From Polyangiaceae bacterium (GTDB taxonomy: Bacteria > Myxococcota_A > Polyangia > Polyangiales > Polyangiaceae): a DNA stretch of 64,000 nt. The position numbers and the translations under genes are program-made. The notes under the pieces are model-generated. The model had not been told where the DNA came from and did not search any database. It saw nothing but the letters and a program-made list of their open reading frames with translations. Position 1 is the first letter of the stretch; each line of letters begins with the position of its first letter. Location of the stretch: assembly GCA_025937835.1 (NCBI GenBank), contig JAICQO010000027.1:1-64000 (forward strand). The letters run 5' to 3'. Positions 55,367 through 63,957 of this stretch are shown here, piece after piece.

Positions 55367-57163
55367 ATGAAGCGTCGTTTGCGCGTTCCAGCACCGCGCG
55401 ACGCACTCATGACCATGGCACAGCCTGCTGCGCAGAAATCAGCGAACACGGTCCGCAGTCGACGCGGTGACGATCCGGCTCTCGGCAAGGTCATTGCCGG
55501 CCGATACCGGCTCGAGTCCCGCATCGGCGAAGGCGGAATGGGCATCGTCTATCGGGCCCGCCACGTCCTCATCGACCGCGTCGTGGCCGTCAAATTGATC
55601 CGACCGGACCTGCGTGGGGAGACCCATCTGCGGGCGTGGATGCTGCGCGAAGCGCGCGCCGCCAACCGCGTCGATCACGCGCACATCATCGACATCCACG
55701 ACATCGGCGAGACCGACGAGGGGGAGCTCTACCTCGTGATGGAGTACCTGGTCGGTACCCCGCTGTCGTCGGAGCTCGCGCGCGGGCCCCTGCCGCTGGC
55801 TCGCGGCGTCGACGTGCTGGAGCAGATGGGCGCCGCGCTGACCCGCGCGCACGACCTCGGCGTCGTCCACCGCGACTTGAAGAGCGACAACATCCTGCTC
55901 ACCCAGCGCGGCGGTCGCAAAGACTTCGTGAAAATCCTGGACTTCGGGCTGGCTGCGCTCGCGCACGACCCGCGGCTGGCTCCGAAAGGCGCGGTCTTCG
56001 GAACGCCGGAGTACATGTCCCCGGAGCAGGCCCGCGGCGAACAAGCGGGGCCGCACTCGGATCTGTACGCGCTCGGCGTGTTGTTCTTCGAGATGCTGAC
56101 CGGGCAATTGCCGTTCCGCGCGAGCGATCGCGACACCTTGCTCGAGATGCAGCGCACGGCTCAGGCGCCGCGCCCATCGTCGGTGCGCAAGGACTGTCAC
56201 CCGGTCGCCGAGCGCATCGTCCTCAAGCTGCTGGAAAAGGATCCGCGGCGGCGCTACCGAGACGGCCACCATCTGCTCGAAGAGCTGAAGGCGTTGCAGC
56301 GCTCGCTGCCCAGCACGTCGTGGGAAAAAGAGGGAACCTCCGGCGACACCACGCAGCAAGCGCCGCCTCCGCCCCCGCCCCCCAAGACACCGGGCGTCCC
56401 GGAGTGGGGCACGCGCGCGGGTCTGTTCGCGCGCATGGTCTCGCGCGCCTACCCGGCCGCGAACGCGCCGGAAGAGGTGTCGCAGGCGATCAACACGCTG
56501 TGGGAGGTCTCTGCCAAGGGCAACGCGCTCGAGGGCGAGGTCGCGAGCCTCACACGCAAGCTCGAAGCGCTCGAGCGCCGTGGTCGCGCGCTGCGCGCCG
56601 AAATCGGGCGCAAGGTGGAGGAGCTCGCCCAGGAAGAGTCGCGCGTGCTGCGCGAGGCCTCCGCCTACGGCGAGGAGGAAGAGGCAGCCCGCCGCGAGCT
56701 CGCGCAGGCGCAGCAGAGCGCTCAGGACAAGGTGGCGCAGGCCAACCAGGCCGAGCGCAACGGCAGCGGCAGCCGCGCCATCTACGAACAGGCCGGGGCC
56801 GCGAGCGCCATGGTCGACGCGCAGCGCCAGTGGCTGAAAACGCGCGAATCGCGGCGTCTCGCCCGCGAGGCGACCGCAGCGGACCTGCGCCGGCAAATCG
56901 AGGAGCTCCGTGCCCAGCTCGCCCGCTACGCCGAAGCGCTCGAGGAAGATCTCACGAGCGGCCGGGAGAAGGTCGCCGTGCGTTCGCGCGAAGGGTTGAA
57001 GTTCGAGAAGGCGTTCCTCGACTCGTCCCAGGCGCTGACGCGGCATCTGAAGGGCAGGCCCGAGTGTCGCGACCTCATGGCGGAGCTCCTGGCCATGAGC
57101 GGAGCGGAGGCCGAGGCCAACTCGCTGTCCCCCTCCCCGGCTCGTCCGGCGGAAGGTGTGTGA
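55367..57163 (+). CDS. Cytosolic Ser/Thr protein kinase with coiled-coil tail
   Basis: Eukaryotic-type (Hanks) kinase at ~45-320: glycine loop IGEGGMGIVYRA, VAIK-like VAVKLIR, HRDLKSDNILL, DFG, and GTPEYMSPEQARG. After a Pro-rich linker, residues ~355-560 are predicted coiled coil (LRAEIGRKVEELAQEESRVL, LRRQIEELRAQLARYAEALEEDL). There is no transmembrane segment. Such kinases phosphorylate FHA-type partners; this window has an FHA protein but no direct link. The ATG at 55367 is used; 55409 (MTMAQPAAQ) is possible. The Rieske gene start overlaps its stop. Confidence 0.92.
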   Translation: MKRRLRVPAPRDALMTMAQPAAQKSANTVRSRRGDDPALGKVIAGRYRLESRIGEGGMGIVYRARHVLIDRVVAVKLIRPDLRGETHLRAWMLREARAANRVDHAHIIDIHDIGETDEGELYLVMEYLVGTPLSSELARGPLPLARGVDVLEQMGAALTRAHDLGVVHRDLKSDNILLTQRGGRKDFVKILDFGLAALAHDPRLAPKGAVFGTPEYMSPEQARGEQAGPHSDLYALGVLFFEMLTGQLPFRASDRDTLLEMQRTAQAPRPSSVRKDCHPVAERIVLKLLEKDPRRRYRDGHHLLEELKALQRSLPSTSWEKEGTSGDTTQQAPPPPPPPKTPGVPEWGTRAGLFARMVSRAYPAANAPEEVSQAINTLWEVSAKGNALEGEVASLTRKLEALERRGRALRAEIGRKVEELAQEESRVLREASAYGEEEEAARRELAQAQQSAQDKVAQANQAERNGSGSRAIYEQAGAASAMVDAQRQWLKTRESRRLAREATAADLRRQIEELRAQLARYAEALEEDLTSGREKVAVRSREGLKFEKAFLDSSQALTRHLKGRPECRDLMAELLAMSGAEAEANSLSPSPARPAEGV

Positions 57164-57540
57164 GCAGCGTCCGGATCTACGTCCCCGATCTCGACACGTT
57201 GAGCCACGGCGAAGCGCGAGTCTTCCGCTTCCGTCGCCGAGCCCGCGCCGTGGAGGGCTTCGTGTTGCGCGTCGAGGCTGCGCTGGTCGCCTACGCCAAC
57301 GTCTGCCCGCACTGGTCGGTGGACCTCGACATGGGCGTGGGACGCTTCTGGGATCCCGAGAGCCAGCGGATCTTTTGCATGAACCACGCGGCGCTATTCG
57401 ACCCAAGGACGGGCGTGTGCGTGCGCGGCCCGTGCCTCGGCGATTCGCTCGAACCGTTCGAGCTCGAAGCCGAGGGCAGCGGAGCCTGGGTCACGGTGCC
57501 CGACGCTGAGCCAGACCCGGTCTCCGATCCGCGTCCCTAG
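57160..57540 (+). CDS. Rieske [2Fe-2S] protein
   Basis: 126 residues with the Rieske motifs CPH (VCPHWSVDLD) and CxxH (FCMNHAALFDPRTGVC), giving Cys2His2 coordination of the [2Fe-2S] cluster. The short form without a transmembrane helix or catalytic domain suggests a soluble electron-transfer or ring-hydroxylase-type ferredoxin. The GTG at 57160 overlaps the kinase TGA (GTGA), so the two are translated together. A redox link to the kinase is a guess. It overlaps the next gene tail-to-tail by 4 bp. Confidence 0.85.
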   Translation: MSSVRIYVPDLDTLSHGEARVFRFRRRARAVEGFVLRVEAALVAYANVCPHWSVDLDMGVGRFWDPESQRIFCMNHAALFDPRTGVCVRGPCLGDSLEPFELEAEGSGAWVTVPDAEPDPVSDPRP

Positions 57541-58076
57541 CCAGAAAGTCTGGCCGACAGGAACGAGCGCAGCTTGACCAGGCTCTTCTGATCGCGGAAG
57601 AAGCTCGGGGTCTCGAAAGACTCCGCCCAGCTCTGGATCTCGCGCACCAGCTCGGCGCGTTGCTCCGGCTCGGCGAGCAGCTGCTCGACGCTGCGCCCGC
57701 GGACCGGCTTCGACTCGAGCGCGGCGACGTAGCTTTCGAGGCGCCCGTAATCGGCGTCCAAGAACTCCCGGATCAGGCCGGCCTCACCCGCCAGGCGCTG
57801 AGCCACCCCGCCGGGATCGGCGCCGGCGCTCGCGTCTCCGGCTCCGGCCAGCGCCACGCGGAACACGAACGCATCGTCGAGGAACCCGAGGTCCTCGAGC
57901 CCGTCGGGGATCAGGTCGATCGACTTGAACAGGTAGTTCAGCGCGTTCGCCGCCGCGCGCCGAGCCGGCTCTGCCGGAGCGCTCTCGAGCACCTGGCACA
58001 AGGCGCGGGCGTCGTCCGCGAGGGAACGCAGCCACTCGGGAAAGGACTCGAGACACCGAGAATCGAGGGACGTCAT
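57537..58076 (-). CDS. DUF1232-like protein
   Basis: ~179 residues. The segment AANALNYLFKSIDLIPDGLEDLGFLDDAFVFRVALA (~42-77) is the DUF1232/YkvA-type pattern (hydrophobic, LIPD). The rest is helical and charged. Members are small membrane-associated proteins of unknown function. The ATG at 58076 (MTSLDSRC) is preferred; 58097 adds seven residues. It converges with the Rieske gene. Confidence 0.72.
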   Translation of the reverse strand: MTSLDSRCLESFPEWLRSLADDARALCQVLESAPAEPARRAAANALNYLFKSIDLIPDGLEDLGFLDDAFVFRVALAGAGDASAGADPGGVAQRLAGEAGLIREFLDADYGRLESYVAALESKPVRGRSVEQLLAEPEQRAELVREIQSWAESFETPSFFRDQKSLVKLRSFLSARLSG

Positions 58077-58155
58077 GGCGAAAGCGCGGGCTAACACCGC
58101 CTGAAACCAGAGCCAAGCCCAAACGTGCCGCGCTCTGCGAGAGCACGAGCGCTCG

Positions 58156-59382
58156 CTACTGGATCGTTTTGCAGCCGTACACGACGTCGACGCGCTTGGC
58201 GCCGTTGGTCTGGATCTCTTCGCAGAGCGGCCCCGACAGCCGGATCACTGCAGGCGACGCGCCCGTGTCGAGCTCCCAACCCGAACCGTCGTCCTCTTCC
58301 GGACGGATCGGCGTACAATCCACCGCGACGTTCACGAGGCTCGGGGCGGGCGGCTCACGCTCGAGCTCCACCTCGCACGAGCGCACGAGCTGCTCGGTGA
58401 TGTCGCGGAACACACTGGTGAGCCCCTCCACCCCGCCGCTCGCGTCCACCGCGTAGTAAGACGGCGGAGCCTCGGGGTTCGCGACGCCGCCCGCATCGGC
58501 GAAGGCGTCGAGGTACTCGGCGTAGTCCTCGGTGCCCGGTATGCCGACCACGAAGGTGGGGATCCCGGCGTCGCGCAAGGCCTCGATTTCACCGGTTACC
58601 GACTCGTCATCGACGCAGAACTCGCCGTTGCCGTCGCAGCAGTTGGCGAGGCTGCACTGGTTGTCGAGGTTCGCGGTACAGCGATCGGCGTCGCACTCGA
58701 GGTCGTAGTTGCAGTTGGGCCCGCCGTCGGTCGCGAGCACGACGTAGGTATCACCCTCGAGTGTTGCTGCGGTCAGGTACTCGCGAGCCCGGCGCAAGGC
58801 CTCCGCCGTCGGCGTGCCACCCCCGGGCGGCGTATTGCCCAACAAGGAAAGGATCTTGCCGACGCTCTCCGTACCGGGAGCGACCGGAACGTTCACGGCG
58901 GCCTCCCCCACCTCCAAAAGGCAGCAGTTCTTGCCGCAGTTTCGCTCGGGGATCGCGATCTGCCGTGAGTATGGGTAAAGCACCAGCCCGAGGTTCAAGA
59001 TCGGCGCCGCCTCGTTCAGCACCTCGTCCAGGGCCTGCACCAGCGCGTCCCATTTGTTGGCGTCGAAGCCCTCGGGTTCGTCGGTCATGCTGCCGGACTT
59101 GTCGATCACGAGCAGCAGATTCACCGTCTTGAGCTCGGCCCCTAGGGTCATGCCCCCACAGTCGGTCAGACCGGCAAATTCCTCGCATTCGGAAGACGGC
59201 ATACCCGTGTCTCCGGAGCTGCCCGTACGCCCACCCACCGTGACGACGCTGCCCGTACCTCCGGTCGCCGACGGCCTGTCCGTGTTCTGAACCTGGGAGT
59301 CGTCCGCTTCGTCGCTGCAGGCGGAAACCGCTGCAAACGCCGAAATAAGCGCCGACGCTGCGAGCCATTTGCCGAAACGCAT
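58156..59382 (-). CDS. VWA-domain lipoprotein, first of a four-gene array
   Basis: Signal peptide with lipobox VSAC (C22) and Ser/Thr linker. The VWA fold begins near residue 85 with MIDAS DKSGSM and has the later VVLATDGGPNC. The C-terminal ~95 residues share with the other array members a pattern of CEVELE, then ..VDCTPI..GW (WELDTG), then LCEEIQTNGAKRVDVVYGC. ATG at 59382 is chosen; a GTG 6 nt upstream lies closer to an AGAGGAG and is an alternative. Its function as metal-dependent adhesin or receptor is inference. Confidence 0.83.
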   Translation of the reverse strand: MRFGKWLAASALISAFAAVSACSDEADDSQVQNTDRPSATGGTGSVVTVGGRTGSSGDTGMPSSECEEFAGLTDCGGMTLGAELKTVNLLLVIDKSGSMTDEPEGFDANKWDALVQALDEVLNEAAPILNLGLVLYPYSRQIAIPERNCGKNCCLLEVGEAAVNVPVAPGTESVGKILSLLGNTPPGGGTPTAEALRRAREYLTAATLEGDTYVVLATDGGPNCNYDLECDADRCTANLDNQCSLANCCDGNGEFCVDDESVTGEIEALRDAGIPTFVVGIPGTEDYAEYLDAFADAGGVANPEAPPSYYAVDASGGVEGLTSVFRDITEQLVRSCEVELEREPPAPSLVNVAVDCTPIRPEEDDGSGWELDTGASPAVIRLSGPLCEEIQTNGAKRVDVVYGCKTIQ

Positions 59383-59629
59383 TCGCACCAAGCTCCTCTG
59401 ATAATCCGGTTCGTCGCGAACGACGCCGCCCTTGCGAGCGGTGTCGTCACACAAGCTACCGCCTTCGTCAGCTCATCGCAATTTGCCTGATGCATCGAGA
59501 CTCAGACGTATCGTACATGAACCGCCGCCCCCCACAGTCGCGCCGAACTTGCGACCGAGTCCAGCACACGCACACAAATCCTCGGTCATGGATGGGACGT
59601 ACGGGAATTATCTGTCATCGTACTTCGTC

Positions 59630-60883
59630 ATGGTGTTTCGGCGCACGGTACTGGCTTCGGCTCTGGTCTTCGTTACTGGCTGTTCTTCGGACGATGGCTC
59701 GTCTTCTGGCGACGGCGGCGGCCCTCCTCCCGCGCCGACGACGGGCAACACCTCACCGATTGGCAACCCCGGAGCGCCCGGCACTCCCGGCACTCCCGGC
59801 ACTCCCGGCGCTCGCAACGGCGGTACGCAGCCGCTGACTCCGACCCAGGTGAGCCAGATCGAGTCGGGCGCATGCGCGGGCTGGAAAGCCGAGGTCGAGT
59901 CGCTTCCCGCGCTGATTCAGCTGGTAATCGACGTCAGCGGTTCGATGGACGATCGCGCGCCGGGCACCGGCAACCGCAACAAATGGGTCGTGACGCGAGA
60001 CGCGCTCCGAGACGCGATCAGCGGCTTGCCCGCCGAGACCGGCGTCGGCGCGCTCTACTACCCGAACCGAGACACCCAGCGCGCCATGCAGGCGCGCGAC
60101 GTCAGCCAGTGCGTGCGCGTCGAAGACATCATCCCGGTGGGTATCCTCGGCGCCAACGGCGATGCCAAGCGCGAGGAGCTCCTGAGCTCGCTCGGCGAGC
60201 CGAACCCGCGTGGTTCGACGCCGACTCACGACGCTTACAAGTACGCCTTCGACAATGGGTTGAATCCCTCACGGCTGTCGGGTGAGCGCTACATGCTGCT
60301 CATCACCGACGGCGCGCCGACGTTCTCGCAAGGCTGCGTCGGCGACGGCCAGACGCCCGTCGCCACCAATCCGATCATCGAAGAGGTGAAGCGCGCCCAC
60401 GCCGCCGGCGCCAAGACCTTCATCATCGGCTCTCCCGGTAGTGAAGAGAGCATGGACGGCAAGGACGCGCGCCCCTGGCTGTCGAAGGCAGCGATGGAAG
60501 GTGGGACCGCCACCGCAGGCTGCAGCGAAAACGGCCCGGATTTCTGCCATTTCGACATGACCGAGAGCTCGGACTTCGCGGCCGCCCTGAAGGACGGCCT
60601 CGCGCAGATCGCAGGTCAGGTCGTGTCGTGCGCGTACTCTCTGCCGCCGGCTCCCGCGGGCCGCACCATCAGCACCGAGTCGATCAACGTGATCGTGAGC
60701 GGCAGCGGCGGCGACGCCGAGCTCGTGCTGCGCGACGACAACGGCGACTGCAACGAGGGCTGGCAGCTCGTCAACAACCAGGTCGTGCTCTGCGACGCCA
60801 CCTGCAACCGCGCCAAGGAAGACCTGGGCGGCAAGGTCGCGTTGCACTTCGGCTGCGGCTCGAACGTGCTCCCGATCGAGTGA
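59630..60883 (+). CDS. VWA-domain lipoprotein with collagen-like GTP-rich linker, second of array
   Basis: Signal peptide with lipobox VTGC (C18). Residues ~25-60 include GAPGTPGTPGTPGA, a collagen-like triplet run. The VWA domain has MIDAS DVSGSMDD (~100) and LITDGAPTFS. The C-terminal ~85 residues carry the shared CAYSLPPA, GDCNEGWQLVNN, LCDATC, and LHFGC pattern. The ATG at 59630 begins directly with the signal peptide (MVFRRTVLA); 59588 (MDGTYG) is less likely. It is divergent from the first gene and convergent with the third. Confidence 0.83.
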   Translation: MVFRRTVLASALVFVTGCSSDDGSSSGDGGGPPPAPTTGNTSPIGNPGAPGTPGTPGTPGARNGGTQPLTPTQVSQIESGACAGWKAEVESLPALIQLVIDVSGSMDDRAPGTGNRNKWVVTRDALRDAISGLPAETGVGALYYPNRDTQRAMQARDVSQCVRVEDIIPVGILGANGDAKREELLSSLGEPNPRGSTPTHDAYKYAFDNGLNPSRLSGERYMLLITDGAPTFSQGCVGDGQTPVATNPIIEEVKRAHAAGAKTFIIGSPGSEESMDGKDARPWLSKAAMEGGTATAGCSENGPDFCHFDMTESSDFAAALKDGLAQIAGQVVSCAYSLPPAPAGRTISTESINVIVSGSGGDAELVLRDDNGDCNEGWQLVNNQVVLCDATCNRAKEDLGGKVALHFGCGSNVLPIE

Positions 60884-60893
60884 TGCGAGCCGC

Positions 60894-60953
60894 GGGCTCC
60901 GCGCTTCACCGCGGAGCCCGGCTCACCTGAGCTCCGCGCTTCACCGCGGAGCC
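60894..60953. terminator. Two repeated GC hairpins between convergent VWA genes
   Basis: Hairpin 1 (60894-60919) pairs GGGCTCCGCG with CGCGGAGCCC across CTTCAC. Hairpin 2 (60931-60952) repeats the core GCTCCGCG / CGCGGAGC with the same loop; the 23-bp core recurs at a 35-bp spacing. They lie in the 75-bp gap between two convergent stops, so a bidirectional terminator is likely, though no U-tract is seen. The identical loops are unusual and suggest a duplicated element. Confidence 0.6.
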
Positions 60954-60958
60954 CTGGC

Positions 60959-62221
60959 TCAGCGGAGCCCGATGATCGGCTGACAGCCGAGGCGCACGTC
61001 GACGCGACCTGCGCCGAAGCGGGAACAGGTGCAGGGGCACACGTTGATGCGTGTGCTCAGGCCGAGAGCGCTGAAGTACCAGCCGCCGTTCGGCTGGATG
61101 TCGCAGTCGGCGGAGGAGTCGACCCTTGGAATCTCTTCGGGCTCGCCCGAGCTCTCGGGCGTGTAAACGACCTGCACGCGGTCGGGGTCGATTTCGAGGT
61201 CGGGATCGGGCGAATCCGGCACCTCGAAGCTGCAAGCGAGCTGCGCGGAGCTGATGTTGAGCAGGACATCCACGAAGTCTTCGGCGATGTCCGCCGAGTC
61301 GACCACGAACGCCGACTTAGAGCCGCCGGCGCGGGCGATGCCCTCGAGGTTCTGCGTGCCGTCGAGGCCGATCACGTAAGTGCGCACGCTCGGATCGTCC
61401 TCCGCCGCAGCGCGCGCTGCGTCCGCGACCTCGGCGATGCCGCCCGCCTCGCACTGCGTGGGATAGCCGTCGGTGACGAGCACCACCATCGATGCGCGCT
61501 CGGGGTTGTCCCGCGCCCAGTCCTGAGCATGGGCAAGCGCGCCTTCGAGCGCGGGCAGCGTGGGCGTGACGCCGCCGGGGATCGTGTCGTCGATCGCCTG
61601 CAAGATGTCCTCGCCGACCTCGGACAGGAGCCCGATCTCGACCTCGGGGTCCGCGTAGTTGTCGGGGTTGCAGTCGATCTCGTCGTCGCCGTTCTGCGTC
61701 TTGCCGAAGAAGCCGATGCCGGCGCCGATGTCGCCCGCGTCCGGCGAGGCCACGAACGCCTCGACGGCCTCGCGGATCGCCTCCCAGCGCGTGAGGCCGG
61801 TGTCACCGGCGGGCTCGTTCATCGAGATCGAGCGGTCCATCATGATGTAGAGGTCCACCGGCAAGGCCGTGGCCTCCTGCGAGATGCTCTGGCAGACGGA
61901 CGAATCGCCGCCCGAGCCCGCGAGCGGCGCGTCCATCGGCACGCCGGGGCAGCCGGGGCCTTGGTTCGTCGAGCCGCCGCGCGACGAGGCCCCGCCCTGT
62001 CCGGTTGCACCCGTTGCGCCGGAGCCGCCGGTGTTCTGCATCCCGATGAACGTGCCGCCGGTGGGGGCGGCGACCTTGCCGCCAAGCTCGCTGCCGTCAT
62101 CGTCTTCGCTGCAGGCCGCCGCGCCGAACACGGCGCAGAGCGCGAGGGCGGCTCCGCAGGCGAGCCGGCGGCGTGGGCGAAGCGAGCTCCGCGATGCGGG
62201 CGTACTTCTCGGATCGGACAC
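60959..62221 (-). CDS. VWA-domain lipoprotein, third of array
   Basis: Signal peptide with lipobox AAAC (C37), preceded by a Ser/Arg-rich N-region. After a Gly/Ser linker the VWA domain shows MIDAS DRSISM (~120) and VVLVTDGYPTQC. The C-terminal region has ACSFEVPDSP, DCDIQPNGGWYFS, NVCPCTC and VDVRLGC, the same pattern as its neighbours. The GTG at 62221 (MSDPRSTP) is taken because GGAG stands 8 nt before it; upstream in-frame GTG at 62242 is possible. ~420 residues. Confidence 0.82.
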   Translation of the reverse strand: MSDPRSTPASRSSLRPRRRLACGAALALCAVFGAAACSEDDDGSELGGKVAAPTGGTFIGMQNTGGSGATGATGQGGASSRGGSTNQGPGCPGVPMDAPLAGSGGDSSVCQSISQEATALPVDLYIMMDRSISMNEPAGDTGLTRWEAIREAVEAFVASPDAGDIGAGIGFFGKTQNGDDEIDCNPDNYADPEVEIGLLSEVGEDILQAIDDTIPGGVTPTLPALEGALAHAQDWARDNPERASMVVLVTDGYPTQCEAGGIAEVADAARAAAEDDPSVRTYVIGLDGTQNLEGIARAGGSKSAFVVDSADIAEDFVDVLLNISSAQLACSFEVPDSPDPDLEIDPDRVQVVYTPESSGEPEEIPRVDSSADCDIQPNGGWYFSALGLSTRINVCPCTCSRFGAGRVDVRLGCQPIIGLR

Positions 62222-62328
62222 GAACTTCGCTCCGTTGATCACGCGGTTAATCGTACGCTCGAACAGACGGCTCCGCCAAGACCGCAAAGCGGTTCCGTAC
62301 GTGGAGCGGAGCTGCGCCGAAGTGCGAC

Positions 62329-63639
62329 TTATTCGGGGACGAACGCGCCGCAGGGGAACCAGATGTCGACACCCGTCGCACCCTGCTGGATCTGCTGGCA
62401 CGCGCTGCCGTCCACGACCACCTGGCCCTGACCGTTCAAGTGCCAGCCGTTGGGGTCCATGTAGGTGAGGTCCATCCCGTCGATCGTGACGCGACCCATC
62501 GTCGCGGCGTTCAGGTTCACCTTGCCGTTCAGATCGAACACGCAAGCCCGGACGCCGCTGATGATCGTCTCGAACGCGTCGGCGAGCTGCGACGGGTCGT
62601 TCGCGGGGTAGAACCGATTCATCGCGTCCTCGACGGGGAACCCTTGGCCGAGGTTGGCGATGCGCCGAAGGTGCTCTTCCGTCACGTCGCTCCCGACGCT
62701 GATCACGAAGGTCGGGATGCCCGCCTCGTATGCGGCCTGAATCGCCGCTTCCGACGCGCGCCGTCCCTCAGCCCTGGCGTTGTCGTTGCCGCACATGTTG
62801 GGGTCGCCGTCGGTCGCAAGCACCATCACGCGCGGTCCGGGGAAGGTGACCGGATCGAGCGCCTGGATCTTAGGCCAAATTGCGGCGACGCTTTCGCCGG
62901 TCGGGGTGGAACCGAGGGGTTCAGTCGCGGCGTACACCGTCTGGATTCCCGCGAAGTTGTTGAGGGCGATCGGCACCTCGACCAACACCGGGCACGAGGT
63001 GGGCGCGGCGCCGCTCGAACCGCCCGCGCTCGGGCTGCCGCCGAGACCGCCGCCACCGCCATCGCCCCCGCCGCCATTTCTCCCGCCGCGCGGAGGGAAG
63101 AACCCGCCGCCCCCCATTGGCCCGGGGCTGGTGTACATCGTCAGGCCGAACCGCACCTGCGTCTCGAGCATGGGCAGCAAGCCCGTTGCGGGGTCGGTGA
63201 GCGCCGTGCGGACCGTGTCCCAGCGCGATGCCGCGCCAAACTCCTCGTCCATGCTCAGCGAACGATCGACGATCAACATCACGTTCGGCGTCTCTTGCTT
63301 GAACATGACGTTGGCCGAAGCGCAGCCGCCGCCGACACCACCGCCGCCGCCTTGTGGACCCGTGGGGATGTTCGTGACGTTGCCGGTGCCCGTGCCGGGC
63401 GGGGGCGGCGCGCCAGCACCGCCGGAGCCTCCGCCGGCCCCGGTCAGCACGTCCGTGCAGGTGCCGGTGGACCCGCAGACTTGACCCGGGTTGCAATCCT
63501 GGTTGCCCGTGCAGGTCTTGACCTGGGGACCACCCGCGATGGTGACGCCGTTCGAACTGTCGCCGCCGCAGGCCGCAAACAGCCCGGCGATGAGGGCCAG
63601 ACCGCTGACGCCCTGCAGAGCCCTAAAGTTCAGGTTCAT
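62329..63639 (-). CDS. VWA-domain lipoprotein, fourth of array
   Basis: Signal peptide with lipobox FAAC (C24). A Cys-bearing segment (CTGNQDCNPGQVCGSTGTC) and a Gly/Pro linker precede the VWA fold: MIDAS DRSLSMDEE near 120 and VMVLATDGDPNMC. A Gly-rich insertion (~205-240) lies within the domain. The C-terminus follows the shared pattern (ACVFDLN, NGWHLNGQGQ, ACQQIQQGATGVDIWFPC). The ATG at 63639 has GGAGGT 6 nt upstream. The ~107-bp gap to the third gene and same direction suggest cotranscription. Confidence 0.84.
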   Translation of the reverse strand: MNLNFRALQGVSGLALIAGLFAACGGDSSNGVTIAGGPQVKTCTGNQDCNPGQVCGSTGTCTDVLTGAGGGSGGAGAPPPPGTGTGNVTNIPTGPQGGGGGVGGGCASANVMFKQETPNVMLIVDRSLSMDEEFGAASRWDTVRTALTDPATGLLPMLETQVRFGLTMYTSPGPMGGGGFFPPRGGRNGGGGDGGGGGLGGSPSAGGSSGAAPTSCPVLVEVPIALNNFAGIQTVYAATEPLGSTPTGESVAAIWPKIQALDPVTFPGPRVMVLATDGDPNMCGNDNARAEGRRASEAAIQAAYEAGIPTFVISVGSDVTEEHLRRIANLGQGFPVEDAMNRFYPANDPSQLADAFETIISGVRACVFDLNGKVNLNAATMGRVTIDGMDLTYMDPNGWHLNGQGQVVVDGSACQQIQQGATGVDIWFPCGAFVPE

Positions 63640-63957
63640 CGTGATACCTCCGACGCTCCGCACGGCAAAGTCAGGCAATGTTTCATCGACACGATCGCTT
63701 GCACCGGCCCGGGAGTGAGCTGGCTTCGCATGCACCGAATAGTGGTCTATCGACCGGTTATCAGGCTCGCACACCGAAGTTTCGGCGCCGGACTTCGGTA
63801 GCATGCACCGTTTTACCCAGGGGCGCCGTACCGAAAGCCATGGAACGGCGCCTAAATCACCCTGACGGGCGAGCGCGAATTCCTTCCGGCAGTAATTGTC
63901 TTCTTTGGCGGCAATCCATTGCCGCCCGCGTGATCGAATCTGCCTCGATCGAAAAAC
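63640..63957. other. Gene-free stretch upstream of the fourth VWA gene
   Basis: 318 bp without a credible coding region. It must hold the promoter of the minus-strand VWA gene. It contains a 7-bp inverted repeat CCGAAGT / ACTTCGG (63774-63798, 11-nt loop) and two exact copies of GCATGCACCG at 63728 and 63801 around it. These could be a terminator or operator; nothing else recognisable. Confidence 0.5.

Noticed and set aside
55439-57406. 655-codon minus-strand frame opposite the Ser/Thr kinase
   Set aside because: The plus frame has all Hanks motifs; the minus frame is Arg-rich with no recognisable pattern.
59760-59815. Collagen-like GTP repeat considered as an independent structural protein
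   Set aside because: Short run inside a VWA lipoprotein linker; a simple slippage-prone linker is the easier reading.
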